Position numbers and translations under genes: made by a program. This document shows positions 13,736 to 25,566 of a DNA stretch of 64,000 bases, one piece after another. The notes beneath the pieces are model-generated. The model was not told where the DNA came from. It did no database searches and saw only the letters and a list, made by a program, of their open reading frames with translations. Positions within the stretch are counted from its first letter, which is position 1. Each line of letters starts with the position of its first letter. The DNA is from Brachycybe producta (lineage: Eukaryota; Arthropoda; Diplopoda; Playtdesmida; Andrognathidae). The stretch spans positions 1,694,001-1,758,000 of the forward strand of contig JAUPFP010000037.1 in assembly GCA_036925085.1 (NCBI GenBank). The letters are read 5' to 3'.

Positions 13736-14060
13736 GGTTTATGAACAGCTGATTTTCGAATTTCTTGATTAGTAGTATTGTCTTTTAAGAATCAAAATTA
13801 AGAGAAACTAGAAAGTGTTTTAGAAACTAGAAGGGTAGCTCAATTAGTTACTGGTAATTTTCATACTTGATATATTTCAAAATAAACTTTTTAAGGCAAA
13901 AGTTAAAAAATACTCAGCTAAGCACACAGTCTGCTTAAGTTTGTTCATTTTCAAACTGAAAAAGTTTAATTTGAAAGATATTAATATGAAATTACCCTTG
14001 AGTACCTTTCTAGTTTCTAAAACACATTCAAGGTTCTCTGCATATTGCATCTTAACAATG
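13735..14060. repeat. Family C foldback, locus 4
   Basis: Starts with the variant end TTATGAACAGCTGATTTTCG; contains GTTTTAGAAACTAGAAGG (13817) and CCTTTCTAGTTTCTAAAAC (14006). A lone right half follows at 14430-14560, ending GAGTTCGAGAGGCCC. Confidence 0.75.
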
Positions 14061-14101
14061 CAAGACTTGCAAGTAGATTGTATATTTTGTCCCTGTAGTG
14101 T

Positions 14102-14392
14102 TAGATGGCGCCACTAGCCCTCCTCCCATAGAAATGTACTGACACACTCTTCCACTCTGACTCACCTTCCTTTTTATTTCACGTGGCAAACATTTAATTG
14201 CGTCATCGCTATTTCTACACGTGCTCTCCCTTCACTTATATTATTGTTCTGGGTTAAGTTTGTCACGTGCTGATAATTAAGGTTGTGTTTTGGACGCTTT
14301 TAGAGCTAAAAGGAGGCTGCATTCTTATTTCAACTAATTGGCAGCGAGTGTAGTTGGCCACCTTATGGACGTTGCAAACGCCATCTACCTTC
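14102..14392 (+). mobile_element. Family D repeat, copy 2
   Basis: Inverse copy of 8641-8932, with terminal TAGATGGCGCC and CGCCATCTACC; the two are easily aligned along the whole length. A short fragment of the same family lies at 29886-29953. Confidence 0.75.
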
Positions 14393-14559
14393 AAGACAGA
14401 ACGGAGCCCTTTTTAGGGTCGTTTACACTTTAAAACTACGTTAAGTGATTGAGTTACCCTTCTAGTCTCTAAAACACATTCAAGTTTTTCTTAATTTTGC
14501 ACCTGAAAGACATAGAATAATCATGAGTTCGAGAGGCCCTGTTTACACCTTAAATTCAT

Positions 14560-15545
14560 TATCAATTTAGTTAATGGGATTGTAAATTAAAATTGACATT
14601 GTCCATTGCAAAATATATATGTTGTGTTGTACTTTATGCAATCAAACCAGAGGTGGAGGTTATTTGTTGCCTTTTATGTCCATTCAAGTCAAGTGGATGC
14701 TGTAAAATATGGCGTCCAGTTCAACTTGAACGGAAGTTTTGAGACGAAGAGTTCTGGCGCCATTTTATCCTGCTTCTGTTTTGACTCTTTTTTTGTTTGT
14801 TTTTTCTATAATATTTTGATGTCTCATCGCTTAATATTTTTTTTTTAGAAGAGAAATATTTCATAATACACAACACACGACTTTTATATTTTTTTTGCAA
14901 TGTTTAAAAGCTAAGAACAAGCCCTAAATAAAAAATAATCATGGGACCTTTTGATCTCATGTGGGTTTTTTTTTCTGGTTGTTGTTTGTAAGTTCCATTG
15001 ATCAATCACATTCATCATTCTCAATGAATGAACTTGGTGGGCTTTTAAATGTGGAGAACTTGTCACTTGTAAATAATGTCAACAACATAATACATTATTA
15101 CAATGTAACTTACTGGTTTCCACTGAACATTGGCACTTGTAATGTGTGTGTGTACACATACTCAACACGAGTAATGTAACAACTTCAAACGTTGTTTGGC
15201 AATTACTTAATTTTTTACTAACAGGGTTATTATTATTGGTTAAGAAGATGGGGTCAACATGAATGGATGAATAATGTCGCCACTAGATGGCATATTTACA
15301 TTTTTATTTTTGAATCATGATTATTATTTGAATAGAATTTTTACAGACAAGTTGGAATTGACCAACTTTTTTTTTTCTTTTTGGTTGTTGTGTTTATTTA
15401 GTCAAGTGTGCCAGCCAGCAAGCCAGTCAGTCAGTCTGTAGAAACTTAACACAAGTACACACTTCTAACTTTCTAAGTATAGACATTGTGCTCAAAAAAG
15501 GAAATAATGGTGGATACTTGAGTCAGATTTGCATAATATTATAGT
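14560..15545. other. Non-coding stretch
   Basis: AT-rich DNA without ORFs I can support. Contains a CCACTAGATGGCAT motif at 15280. Confidence 0.5.
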
Positions 15546-15752
15546 AAAGGCATTTAGAAATCGGGATGAACTTCAGTTGGCTCCGATCTTTTTATGACGA
15601 CCGCCAATTTCTAATTGGTTTGTTGTGTAGTTCGACGTTGAAAAGGGTGGGAGCATGTGACGTCAATTACATAACCAACCAAATTATAAATTGCGTTCGT
15701 CCTAAAAAAGGGCGGAGCCAACTGAAGTTCGTCCCGATTTCTAAATGCCTGT
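15546..15752. mobile_element. Family A foldback MITE, copy 3 (diverged)
   Basis: Same family with mutated tips (aaaggcattt / aaatgcctgt). Flanks tattatagt / tattatttt agree at 7 of 9 positions, consistent with an older 9-bp duplication. Confidence 0.8.
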
Positions 15753-15799
15753 TATTATTTTGTAGTTTAACACTTCAATAAGATTACTGTTAGGTAATT

Positions 15800-16255
15800 A
15801 TTAATCGTTTATTTTGAAAGATAATCTTTCTTGTTTACCCTTCTAGTTTAGAAGCAAACTTTAATAAAAATGTCTGAGATAACTTTTTTTTTAATAATTT
15901 CTAATTTATTAAATCTTAAGGTGGTTTTAAAATGTAAATGATTCTCAATTTCTTGATTATTTTTTGTCTTTCTGTTGCAAAATGAAAAGAAACGTCAAAG
16001 TATTTTAGAAACTAGAAAGGTAACTCAACACTTAAAAGGCATTTTCATGTTGATATTTTTTAAAATAAGCTTTTTATGTTAGTTTGAAATAGACTCAACT
16101 TTTATTTTTTATATTTAAAGTTTATTTTGAAAGATAAAAACAATATATGAAAAGTACCATTATGTGATTTGAGCTACCCTTCTAGTTTTCTAAAACACTT
16201 TCTAGTTTCTCTTAATTTTGTTCTTCTGAAAGAAAGAATAAAATATAAAATACAC
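15800..16255. repeat. Family C foldbacks, locus 5
   Basis: A right half at 15840, then a unit from TTTTAGAAACTAGAAAGG (16002) to CCCTTCTAGTTTTCTAAAAC (16179). Confidence 0.7.
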
Positions 16256-16436
16256 TTCTGATGTTATAACTAGGGCTCGGATTTTTATGCAATATCAAAC
16301 AAATGTTTCTCAATCTGTGGCCCAAGAGCCAATTGTGAAGTAACAATGACTTTTTTTTTAGATCAACCTATGTTTTTTTTTGTTAGAGGTTAGAACATTG
16401 TTTGACAACTGATAGTAATCAGACATCAAAGCCTCT

Positions 16437-16940
16437 AATACCTAGTACACACACCTAATAATTTAAATGCATTTAAATAATAAACGTGTTCTACAGAGCC
16501 CTGTGAAGGACAAACAAACAATATGAACGAATTTATTTTATTCAATTAATAATCTGAAAATATTGAGTTAATACTTAAATATAATATATAAACTATTGAC
16601 ATTAAAATATTAATAATAGTCACATTTTTATACAGGCAGTTAGAAATCGGGGAGAACTTCAGTTGGCTCTGCCCTTGTTATGATGACCAAGCATCTTCTA
16701 ATTGGTTTTTTTGTGCAGTTCGACGTTGAAAAGGGCGGAGCATGTGACGTCAGACTACATAACCAACCAGTTAGAAGTTGCCGGTCGTCATAACAAGGAC
16801 AGAGCCAACTGAAGTTCTCCCCGATTTCTAACTGCCTGTCATTTTTATTTAGTTGATGTGTCCTTAACTGGATTCCGTATAATTCACCTAAACACATTTA
16901 ATTTGAATTCATTTAACTCATGTGTGTACAAGAGGTATAA
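16437..16940 (+). mobile_element. Family B MITE, copy 3, split by family A copy 4
   Basis: Family B blocks lie on both sides of the foldback at 16632-16839; removing the foldback and one 9-bp duplication leaves a roughly 290-bp element like the other copies. Confidence 0.85.
16632..16839. mobile_element. Family A foldback MITE, copy 4, nested in family B
   Basis: A 208-bp copy flanked by a perfect 9-bp duplication CATTTTTAT (16623-16631 and 16840-16848). It interrupts a family B element, so it is the younger insertion. Arms begin ACAGGCAGTTAGAAATCG. Confidence 0.92.
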
Positions 16941-18359
16941 GGCCTAGAAGTTTTTTTTTTAATAACCTTTTTGCCATAATTCCACATAACCTTTATGAAG
17001 TTAATCATAGTTTGTAGGTGAGGGTGGTGGTAGGTATAATAATGACTTATTAGAATTTGTTACAATTTTTGTGCAAAAAGATGCCCTTGTTAAGTTGTTT
17101 CTTAGCATTGAGAGAAAAAAAAAAGACCTATTAGTATTAATATAAAGGTTGTAGAGGTAAGTAAGCCCATGAAAGATGATGATGTCTTTCACTTTAATAA
17201 TACAAATGAAGGCGATTTTGTGGCGACCAAAAAGTTGCTCACCGTGTACCTTTCACAAAATAACAAATAAATAAAGAGAAAAAACGTGTTGATAACTCAC
17301 TTTTGGTTAGTAATATAATGAGCTAAATAAGTGTTCAGTGACAACCAAAAAAAAAAAAAAACCCGTCCTGTGTTTTAATTTGTTCCCCCCTGACCCCCAA
17401 CCGCCTCAAACGGGGTCACATTTTAGAATTTTTAATGTTTTTATCAACGATGATGACGACCCCACAGGTTAACATTTTGTGTAAAAAGGAAAAAATTTTT
17501 TTGTTGTTGCTTATTATCATTGTCACAATCACACTACATAAATATATTATTTATATAAATGAATTGTCATGTTATTCATTTGAAAACCACAATTTCACAC
17601 TTTGTTGTTGTTATTCCTTTTTCGTATTAAATTGCGCAAATATTTTTCTTTTCTCCTTCGAAATCTGATACATTCATCTCTTTCTTTTCTTGAAATGGCG
17701 GTCAATGTTGTTTTCTTTTCTAACTAGACATTTTTAATATTTTTATGAAAATTTATTATATTGTATAATATTTCTGTATGTATAATATAATCATATTTTC
17801 TTATCTTAAAAAAAAGTAAAGAATTTCACAAGATTTATAATAATTTTTTTTTGGGAGGGTTGCTTGGTTTTTCTAGCTCTCTCTGGTATTCCTGCTGTGA
17901 AATAATAGTCTAGAAAAAAATTTAAGACAAATTAAAATTTCTATAATTCACACAAACACACACAACAGAAGTGAGAGAAATAAGATATGACCTAAAAAAA
18001 AGAAAGTTAAGCTATATTTGCCCTTTATATAAAAAAAAAGTTGGCCTTAATTGAATGGAAAACATTACAAAGATAAGTGAATTTAAGATTCAAAGAGAAG
18101 ATCTTTGTTCTGAAAATTAAAAAGAACAGAGGATCTAATTGATTTTACTAGTTATTGATATTGTTTAATATCTCTTGAAAAATGTATTTCAAACTGGTAT
18201 TATTGATACATTTGTAATGAAGTTCAAAAAGATATTTTATATACTTTTTAATGATATTTATTACTACAATACTTGTTATTTCAAGATTACTGATTGGGTA
18301 ATTTTAATCAGGAGCCTGTTTTTTTTCTATGGAAGTTGTATTAATGCGCCCAAATTGTA
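16941..18359. other. Non-coding stretch
   Basis: AT-rich with homopolymers; no repeat family or gene recognised. Confidence 0.5.
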
Positions 18360-18600
18360 GGGCAAAGACCAAAAGGGGCAGAGCCGCAGAACAAAGAACT
18401 AAAGGGGCAGAACAAAGAACTAAAGGGGCAGAACAAAGAACTAAAGGGGCAGGGCAAAGATTAAAAAGGGCAAAACAAAGAACTAAAGGGGCTGGGCAAA
18501 GATTAAAAAGGGCAAAACAAAGAACTAAAGGGGCTGGGCAAAAAACAAAAAGGACAGGACAAAAGAAACAAAAGTAGAGTGAAAAATTGGGCAAAGAACA
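18360..18600. repeat. 21-24 bp minisatellite
   Basis: Units such as GGGGCAGAACAAAGAACTAAA and GGGGCTGGGCAAAGATTAAA repeated about ten times, with AGGGCAAA variants at the end. Confidence 0.85.
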
Positions 18601-19129
18601 AAATTGGTTTGGGCAAGAGAACAAAAAAGTGCAGAGAAAAGGGCAATTGTGGCCATAAACATGAAGGGCTCACCAAACTAGCAATTACCATTTCAAAGAA
18701 CCATCTGGAAAAGATATAGTTATGTAGCTTAAATTTACATAATCTAACCAGTAATCTTGAGTTGACAAATAGTACATATGTTAAAGCACATTCTAGAGTT
18801 TGGAAGTTGTTCTAGAAATTCCATTTTACTGATAAAAATAGAAGCAATTTTTCACCCACTCCCTTCTGAAAACCACTTTTTTCTCTAGGTTTTTTTTCTT
18901 CTTCTTCTTCTTCTTCTTCTGCACTTTCTGTATTACTTTTTATGTAACAAAATACTTTGTAGTAGGTCATACAGTAGTTAAAATAACAACAGTAAGTAAG
19001 CCTGCCCTTCTCAGCTACTCTAAAATTAAGTATTCTCTTTTTAGTTACTGCCAATATTTTTGCTGGTTTCGAAATGCTTCTGGAAGACACTAATACAGTA
19101 TGTGTGTGTGGGCCTTAATTCATCATCAA

Positions 19130-19215
19130 TGATGTTGAATGATGATGATGATGATGATGATGATGATGTTGAAAAAAATAAAAGTAGAGCAATAATAATA
19201 ATAATAATAGCTTCA
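19130..19215 (+). repeat. (GAT)n and (AAT)n microsatellites
   Basis: About nine GAT units at 19139-19167, then AATAATAAT at 19190-19210. Confidence 0.8.
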
Positions 19216-19999
19216 AAATAGTATTGTTTATATTATAAGGAAGGATGCATGCAATACACGTCAGGAATTTCTATGAAAATAGAAGTGGTACAACGTGGTT
19301 CAATTGGTCACGGTGCTTTGTTTTGTGGAGATTTGTTGTCTGTGCCAATTTACGACCTTCTTGTTTTTTTTTTCTCTCTCTCAGTTGGTCGTTGCATTTT
19401 CTGTAATAAAAGTGTACAACAACTTTTGCTACTGAGAAAAAAAAAAGTGCACGACACACACAACCACAACCGCCACCAAAAATACATGCTAAGGTGGCAA
19501 GGACGTTGAAGTGACTAACACGACCTTGCCTTCTTCTTCTTCTTTCAATCAGTGACTTTTTTTTGTTCAGTGTAATTGTAACCCAAAATGAAAAACAACA
19601 CAATAAAAATGAGCTAAGCAAACATAGATTAAAAGATAATCATGTGAATTTTTTTTAGAAAATATATATTTCAAAGTTTCACATTCCTGATGTTATTATT
19701 AAAATTTATAGATTAATAAAAAAGGATTATAATGGGTTTACTTTTATTATAAAGTAACAACGACATAATATTATATTGTTGTTTGGTCTATTGTTTTTTG
19801 CTTTATAGAAAATATGTACAATTAGGAAAGTGAAATGTGTTTCTGTTACTTGGCAACTGAAATTTGCTTTAATAGCAAATTACTGCTGTGTGTTTTTCAC
19901 ACTTTTGTTCTTTAAGAAGCAAAGTGTGAAATAAATATATGCAACAATCTTGTTATGATTTGTGTTTTTGGTGGTTTGAAAAAGTATAAACGCCCATGG

Positions 20000-20600
20000 G
20001 GGGGGGAATTCTTTGATTATTCTGTCTTTCAGGAACAAAAATTAAGTGAAACTCAAGTGTTTTTGTTTTTTTAGAAACTAGAATGGTAGTTCCATCACTT
20101 TATGATATTTTTACGTTGATATCTTTTAAAATAAGCTTTTTAAGATTTTTATTTTTGTCTCTAAAATGCTTATTTTTAAAAAAAAAAATATGAATATGAA
20201 AATTACTAACAAATAATTCAGCTAATTTTCTAGTTTTTTTTAACTCTTTTAATTTCTCCTTATTTGTTACTCTTTTGAAACTACAGAATAAATGAGGTTT
20301 GAAAATCACCTAGCTTGTTTATTATCTTAAGGTGGTTTTAAAGTGTAAACGCGTCTCAAACCTATTATTCTGTATTTCAGGCGTTAAAAATAAAGAGAAA
20401 CTTGAATGTTTTTTTTAGAAACTAGAAGGGTAGCTCAATCACTTAAGGATATTTTCATATAAGTTTTCAAAATAAGTATTACAGTTCAGTTTGAAAATGA
20501 TCCAACTTTAAGCGGACGATATTTATTTTAAAAAATGTTTGTCTTTAAAAAGTTTATTTTAAAAGATATATCAACATGAAATTGTAATTTAAAAGTGACT
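20000..20600. repeat. Family C foldbacks in tandem, locus 6
   Basis: Two successive units. The second starts at the clear left end CTTAAGGTGGTTTTAAAG (20328) followed by TGTAAACGCGTCTC and CTGTATTTCAGGCG, then GAAACTAGAAGGGTAGCTC. Confidence 0.75.
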
Positions 20601-20909
20601 TATACCTTGTACACAGGTGAGATGAAATGAGATGAAATGTGTTTAGGTGAATTTATACGGAATCCAGTTAAGGACATGAGAACCAAATAAAAATTGACTT
20701 TATTATTAATATTTTAAAATTGAAATACTAAATCAATATTTTGTCAATAATTTATATATTATATTTAAGTTAATTAACTCAATATTTTCAGAATATTAAC
20801 TGAATAAATTGAATTCGATGGCATATTGTTTGTTTGTCCTTCACAGGGCTCTGTAGAATACGTTTATTATTTAAATGCATTTAAATTATCAGGTATGTTC
20901 TAGGTATTA
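20600..20909 (-). mobile_element. Family B MITE, copy 4
   Basis: Reverse-oriented copy, tips tataccttgtacacag and gttctaggtatta. Confidence 0.8.
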
Positions 20910-21240
20910 GCAGCTACTGTTCTAGTTTTTAACATACTTTCAATTTCTGTTTAGTGTTGTTTTTCTAATTATTGTATGTTACCACTCAAGACTCAGGTAT
21001 ACACAGCAGTCTCATGAGTCTTCAGTGGAAACAATACTTTAAAATGAATAAAAAAAATCATAAAAAAAATATATATCTTCAGACTTGAAAGAAAATTGAA
21101 ATTAATTATTTCAGATGGGTTTTGTGTTGTTTGAATTGCCCTCAATGAGGAAGTGGTGGGTATTATTTGCTATTTCCTGACACTTTTCAAATGGAGAAGA
21201 AGGCGGAATCAGCTCGTTTATTATTAGACTTTTTAACATC

Positions 21241-21282
<42 letters not shown>

Positions 21283-22188
21283 GTTGTACAATTCTTATGT
21301 TATTTTTTTGTTTGCAAATAATGTATAAGTGGCTAAGTGCAGCCAAAATAGTTTACTAAGAAAGATAAAGACTGTTTTTCATATACAAGTATACAATATT
21401 ATATTGAGTGCATTGACACCATTTTTGATGTGATTTTGATCTCAATTGTTAAAAGATTTCAATATTGGACATAATATATTACCTAATATTCACTGAAAAT
21501 GAATGTTAAAAAATGTATATAGAAAAAAATTTCACTATATACAAAAATTCCTATTTTACATAGGTTTGGTCAAATGATAAAAGAAAAACACATTCAAGTA
21601 CATATAATAAATAAATGTATATCTTTTTTGACTCCTTTTCTTTTCTGGAGGTTTTTTTTATGGTGGTTTTGGTACATCGACTCCCAACACCATATTTGGC
21701 CATGAGTACATATTATATATATACAGGATTTATATATGAAAAAGTAAAGAAGAAGAAAAAACTTGATATATTTTGAGCTCTGGCGTTTTGATTAGAGTTT
21801 CTTTTTTTGGATTTAAGAAGTGAAAAAAATACATTGTAATAATAATAATGTTGGCGCCAAAGATCTCTGAAGACTTTAGTAGGTTCGCAGTCAGAGAAAG
21901 AAAACAATTGTATTCTAATTGGGTGTCATAGTCTAAGAACGTAACAAAAAGGGAAGATTTTTGAAAGAATTTCTTTTATTTCTATTATATTTTTTTAAGA
22001 CATTCATTGCCCTCTTATGTGTGTGTGTCTATTTGTGTATTTAAAGTAAATTAATTAATTGTACCTTTTTTTGTGGGGTTTTTCTTTGTTTCTTTAAAAA
22101 AAAATCAAAATTAAACTTTCCTGTATTTTACTATAGATTTAAGATTTTCCTGTTCCAGTTTTTTTTTTAAAAAAAAATCAAATGTTGT
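20910..22188. other. Non-coding stretch
   Basis: A family C right-half fragment at 20925, a CT microsatellite at about 21249-21278, otherwise AT-rich sequence with nothing recognised. Confidence 0.5.
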
Positions 22189-23100
22189 TAAGGCCTTGTT
22201 TCCACTTCATGAAATTTATTAAAACGTAAAAAAAAATTCAACTTGGAGAAAAATGGCAAAAAGGTGAAAGTAGAAAGAAAACGGTTCGAGTTAGCAAAAT
22301 TCGGATCTTAAATGAATTTCACTGGAATTGGATGTTGACGTCGAGTTATGGAGAATTTTCATTTAAGTTCGACTATTTTTTTTTAAATTAACTAAAAAGT
22401 TACATTAGTTAAATGATGTCATTATTAGGAGAAAAGCTGTTCGATAGGAGAGAACAAACATGGCCCGCCTATTCACTATAATTGGTTTATTTTATTATGT
22501 TAGGTTAATTAAAGTGAGAAAACCCCTATCGCCCTACCTGTTTTAACTAAACCAAAAATGACCATTTCTCATTAATGGTTGCATTGAAATGGTGACAAGC
22601 AATTAGAAATCGGGACAAACAGAAGTTGGCTCCGCCCTTTTTATGACGACCGGAAACTTCTAATTGGTTGGTTATGTGGTTCAACGTTGAAAAGGGCGGA
22701 GCATGTGACGTCAGACTACATAACCAACCAATTAGAAGTTGCGTTCGTCATAAAAAGGGGGTCGGAACCAACATCTGTTTTGTCCCGATTTCTAATTGCC
22801 TGTGAAATGGTGTTATATTGATGTAAAGGGGCTATAGTTAAATCTAATCTACATCTAATTAAAATGCATTAAATTCTCTGAAATAATGCTATATATATAA
22901 TAGAAATTCACAAGAACCATAGAAATATCTAAAAATGACGACTAGACTCAACTCACACAAGTTGAATATCAAATTCAACTCGTTAAAAGAAATTGAAGTT
23001 ATCCCATCCAACTTTGAACCTAATTTCTGTGCAAATTATTTGTACTATTTCCGGATTTTCACCCTCATTTTTCGCTTAAATGGAAACAGGGACCTAACAG
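22189..23100. mobile_element. Inverted-repeat element with GGCCTTGTTTCCACTT terminus
   Basis: Left GTTAAGGCCTTGTTTCCACTT-type end, right AAATGGAAACAGGGACCTAAC; the interior is partly self-complementary and carries family A copy 5. The terminus style occurs in P- and hAT-like MITEs. No transposase ORF. Confidence 0.6.
22595..22803. mobile_element. Family A foldback MITE, copy 5
   Basis: A 209-bp copy flanked by a perfect 9-bp duplication gaaatggtg (22586-22594 and 22804-22812). It sits inside the longer repeat with GGCC..GTTT termini at 22189-23100. Confidence 0.92.
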
Positions 23101-23426
23101 TCTTATTTTTTTTAAAAAAGAACTCTAGATCCTAATTCTGAAATTTTTGTTGTTATTCTCATAACCCAGTTTTAATGAGAAAATTCTTTGGCGTTTCTTA
23201 TGAGATTTTTTTTTTCCTTCTTTAGAGAGTATGGTTTTTTTTTTAAATATAAAAATGGCCCAAATAGCGATTGTGTTCGACATTTTTTTTGTTTGTTGCT
23301 TAAAAGTGCTAAATTACTACATGTAAATGGTACATACTGACGACTGATAAGTCACTTTGCCAGTTTGGAATTTTTGTAGGGTTTTCTCTCTCTCCTCCCT
23401 CCCTCCCTTGTCTGTCGTTATTTTAA

Positions 23427-23623
23427 AAGCCCCGTTTTCACGATAGTTGCTGTCATGAGAGCAGCAACTATCGCAAGAACTATCATCGTGAAGACCACAT
23501 GATAGTCACTATCGCACTGTTACGAGATAGCACTATCACACTATCTCGTTTGACTAGATAGTCGATAGTACTGTCGCGATAGTAATAGTTGTTGAGTGAC
23601 CACTTGTAGGGAAATTTGGCTTC

Positions 23624-23661
<38 letters not shown>

Positions 23662-23843
23662 GAGAGGCAACACTGTTGTTGACTCAATGATATTTATGAT
23701 GTAGACGTCATACTGTCACATGTGACAGACGACTATCACGTTACTGCAAGACGTGTAGACAGTTGCTATCGTGAGAGTGAACTATCGCAACTTTCATGAC
23801 AGCTACTCTCACGATAGAACTATCACCGTGTAAATGAGGCTTA
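23427..23843. mobile_element. Inverted-repeat element rich in CTATCG hairpins
   Basis: Ends TTAAAAGCCCCGTTTTCACG and CTTAAGCCTCATTTACACGG. The interior is a maze of short palindromes built on GATAGT/ACTATC (for example AGCAACTATCG, ACGATAGTTG) interrupted by (GA)n at about 23626-23664. Confidence 0.65.
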
Positions 23844-24429
23844 AGAAAAAGTCATCGTCATCATCACCAATGATGTTGATGATCATCATCTTGATGTGTG
23901 ACAATGAACTAAAAGTGTCTATTGCAATGACTTTTGTTTATTTTAAGAATAAGCAATATCTTCACCACATTTGGTCTTTTATAATTTTTTTTTATGTCAG
24001 ACAAAAATATCTTTTTTTAAAAAAAAAGTTTCTTCAAAAAGTGTTCTCCATTTGGCAATGTTTTTTTTTTGTTGTTGTTGTTCAACTTTTAACTAACTAA
24101 TGCACCAGGAATTCTCTTTTTTTTTTAACTAACTTGATTCCGGTATCTAAAGTTAGGAATTGTTAGCCTTTTTGTCTCGTCTTTTTTTAGAACATTTTTT
24201 TTTTCGTTGTCATCTTTCTTAGTCACATGTGTGTGTTTATTTATGGTGACATTCTTAAGAAATATTTTAATAAAAAAAAAGACAACTTTATTAAAAGAAT
24301 AACTCTGGTGGAAAAAAATATGATGAATATCACTGGAGTGTTATTATGATGATAATTTGTGGTTGGAGAGAGACGACGGCCTTATGCCATACTTTTTTTT
24401 TTTGAAAGTTGTTTCAATTTTTTGTTGTT

Positions 24430-24865
24430 GTTGCAAGATTTGTATGCATATACTGACAGCGTATCGTCTATGCTTCAAGAGCTAGAATGGGAAACATTAG
24501 CAGTCCGAAGAAATGAGCAAAGCCTCGCTCTTCTGGGACGTTTGCTGTCTGATGATAACATTACTCTGCTTAATGGTTTACTAACTAGAAATCCTCGTGA
24601 AGGTAGATTTGGGCATTCAAAAACTTTCAAAGAATTAATGGCTAGGACTGATGCATATTTTTGGTCTTTTATTCCTAATGTTGTTAGACTATGGAATTCT
24701 CTTCCTGTGAATAGTTCTTTGTTAGGACGATTTCAATTTCGTGATGATGTCTTATTTTTAAATAATGACAATCACTCATGATTGGGAGCAATCCCCCCCT
24801 GCCACATGGCTTTCGGGCTGATTGCAGGTGTATCTAATTGAATTGAATTGAATTGAATTGAATCT
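24430..24865 (+). mobile_element. 5'-truncated LINE, ORF2 C-terminus and 3' tail
   Basis: An open frame to the TGA at 24779 encodes the C-terminal end of a non-LTR retrotransposon ORF2: SVSSMLQELEWETLAVRR, then RNEQSLALLGRLL, FIPNVVRLWNSLP and a short tail. The VxRLWNSLP block is typical of the end of jockey/CR1/L2-like ORF2 proteins. A 3' UTR of about 60 bp leads to a pentamer tail (ATTGA)n at 24836-24861. Only about 110 codons remain, so the copy is dead on arrival. No reverse-transcriptase or endonuclease core is present. Confidence 0.8.
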
Positions 24866-25024
24866 TGTATGTTACTGCAAAAGTGGAAGATCAGTCATTC
24901 TGCAAATTTACTAGTTAATTTGCAAAACCCATATCGAGTAAAACTGCATTTTGACTGGTTTTTTAGGAAATGTACTTGTATAAATGTAAAAAAAAAATTC
25001 AAATCTAGAAAATGTTGGTAAGAC

Positions 25025-25201
25025 CAGTGGTGGATTTACCAATAGGCAGAGTAGGCAGCTGCCTAGGGCGGCACATTTTTTTAAAAAAATGTTTTTTTTT
25101 TGGAAAGACAGACCTATGAAATATTTTTAAAGTACATTACATTCACTTTTTTGCTTGCCTAACTGTTGCCTAAGGGCGACAAAATGGTAAATCCGCCACT
25201 G
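25025..25201. mobile_element. hAT-type MITE
   Basis: 177 bp with inverted ends CAGTGGTGGATTTACCA and CAGTGGCGGATTTACCA, flanked by a perfect 8-bp duplication GGTAAGAC (25017-25024 and 25202-25209). CAGTGG termini and an 8-bp duplication define hAT elements. The centre is a T/A tract with no ORF. Confidence 0.92.
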
Positions 25202-25255
25202 GGTAAGACATTACCTTTTAGGTGTATTTTGATAACTTTGTGATAAGCGTCTTAA

Positions 25256-25442
25256 GTCATGATTCACACCCCATGAAGTGTAATGCAAGAGCAACGTAGA
25301 AAGTGACTTTCTACTGCGCATATGCATTGTTTAAATGCATTGATTGAAGTAAATAATAATGTATTTTAACTGTATTCTGCACATGCGTAGTAAATAGACA
25401 TTGCCTTGTATCTACATTATTATGTATGGTGTGAACTAGTCA
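25256..25442. mobile_element. TTAA-flanked MITE
   Basis: Inverted ends GTCATGATTCACACC and TGACTAGTTCACACC, bounded by TTAA at 25252-25255 and 25443-25446, as for piggyBac or Kolobok-type insertions. About 187 bp, non-coding. Confidence 0.7.
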
Positions 25443-25446
25443 TTAA

Positions 25447-25566
25447 GGATCGTTATTCTTAATGGTTGCTAAGTCAAAGCTAGTGCTAAAATAATCAACT
25501 TTTACATGAAAAGTGAATGGAGTTTAGCACTACCTTTGACTTAGCAATCGTTAAGAATAACGATCC
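25447..25566. mobile_element. TTAA-flanked 120-bp foldback
   Basis: Nearly perfect hairpin: GGATCGTTATTCTTAATGG, then TTGCTAAGTCAAAGCTAGTG, with complementary right arm. It shares the left TTAA with the preceding element and has TTAA at 25567-25570. A fragment with GCTAAGTCAAAGTTAGTGCC recurs at 55560-55580. Confidence 0.72.

Noticed and set aside
18304-18624. Cys/Leu-rich minus-strand frame and Lys/Gly-rich plus-strand frame
   Set aside because: Both are readings of the 21-24 bp minisatellite.
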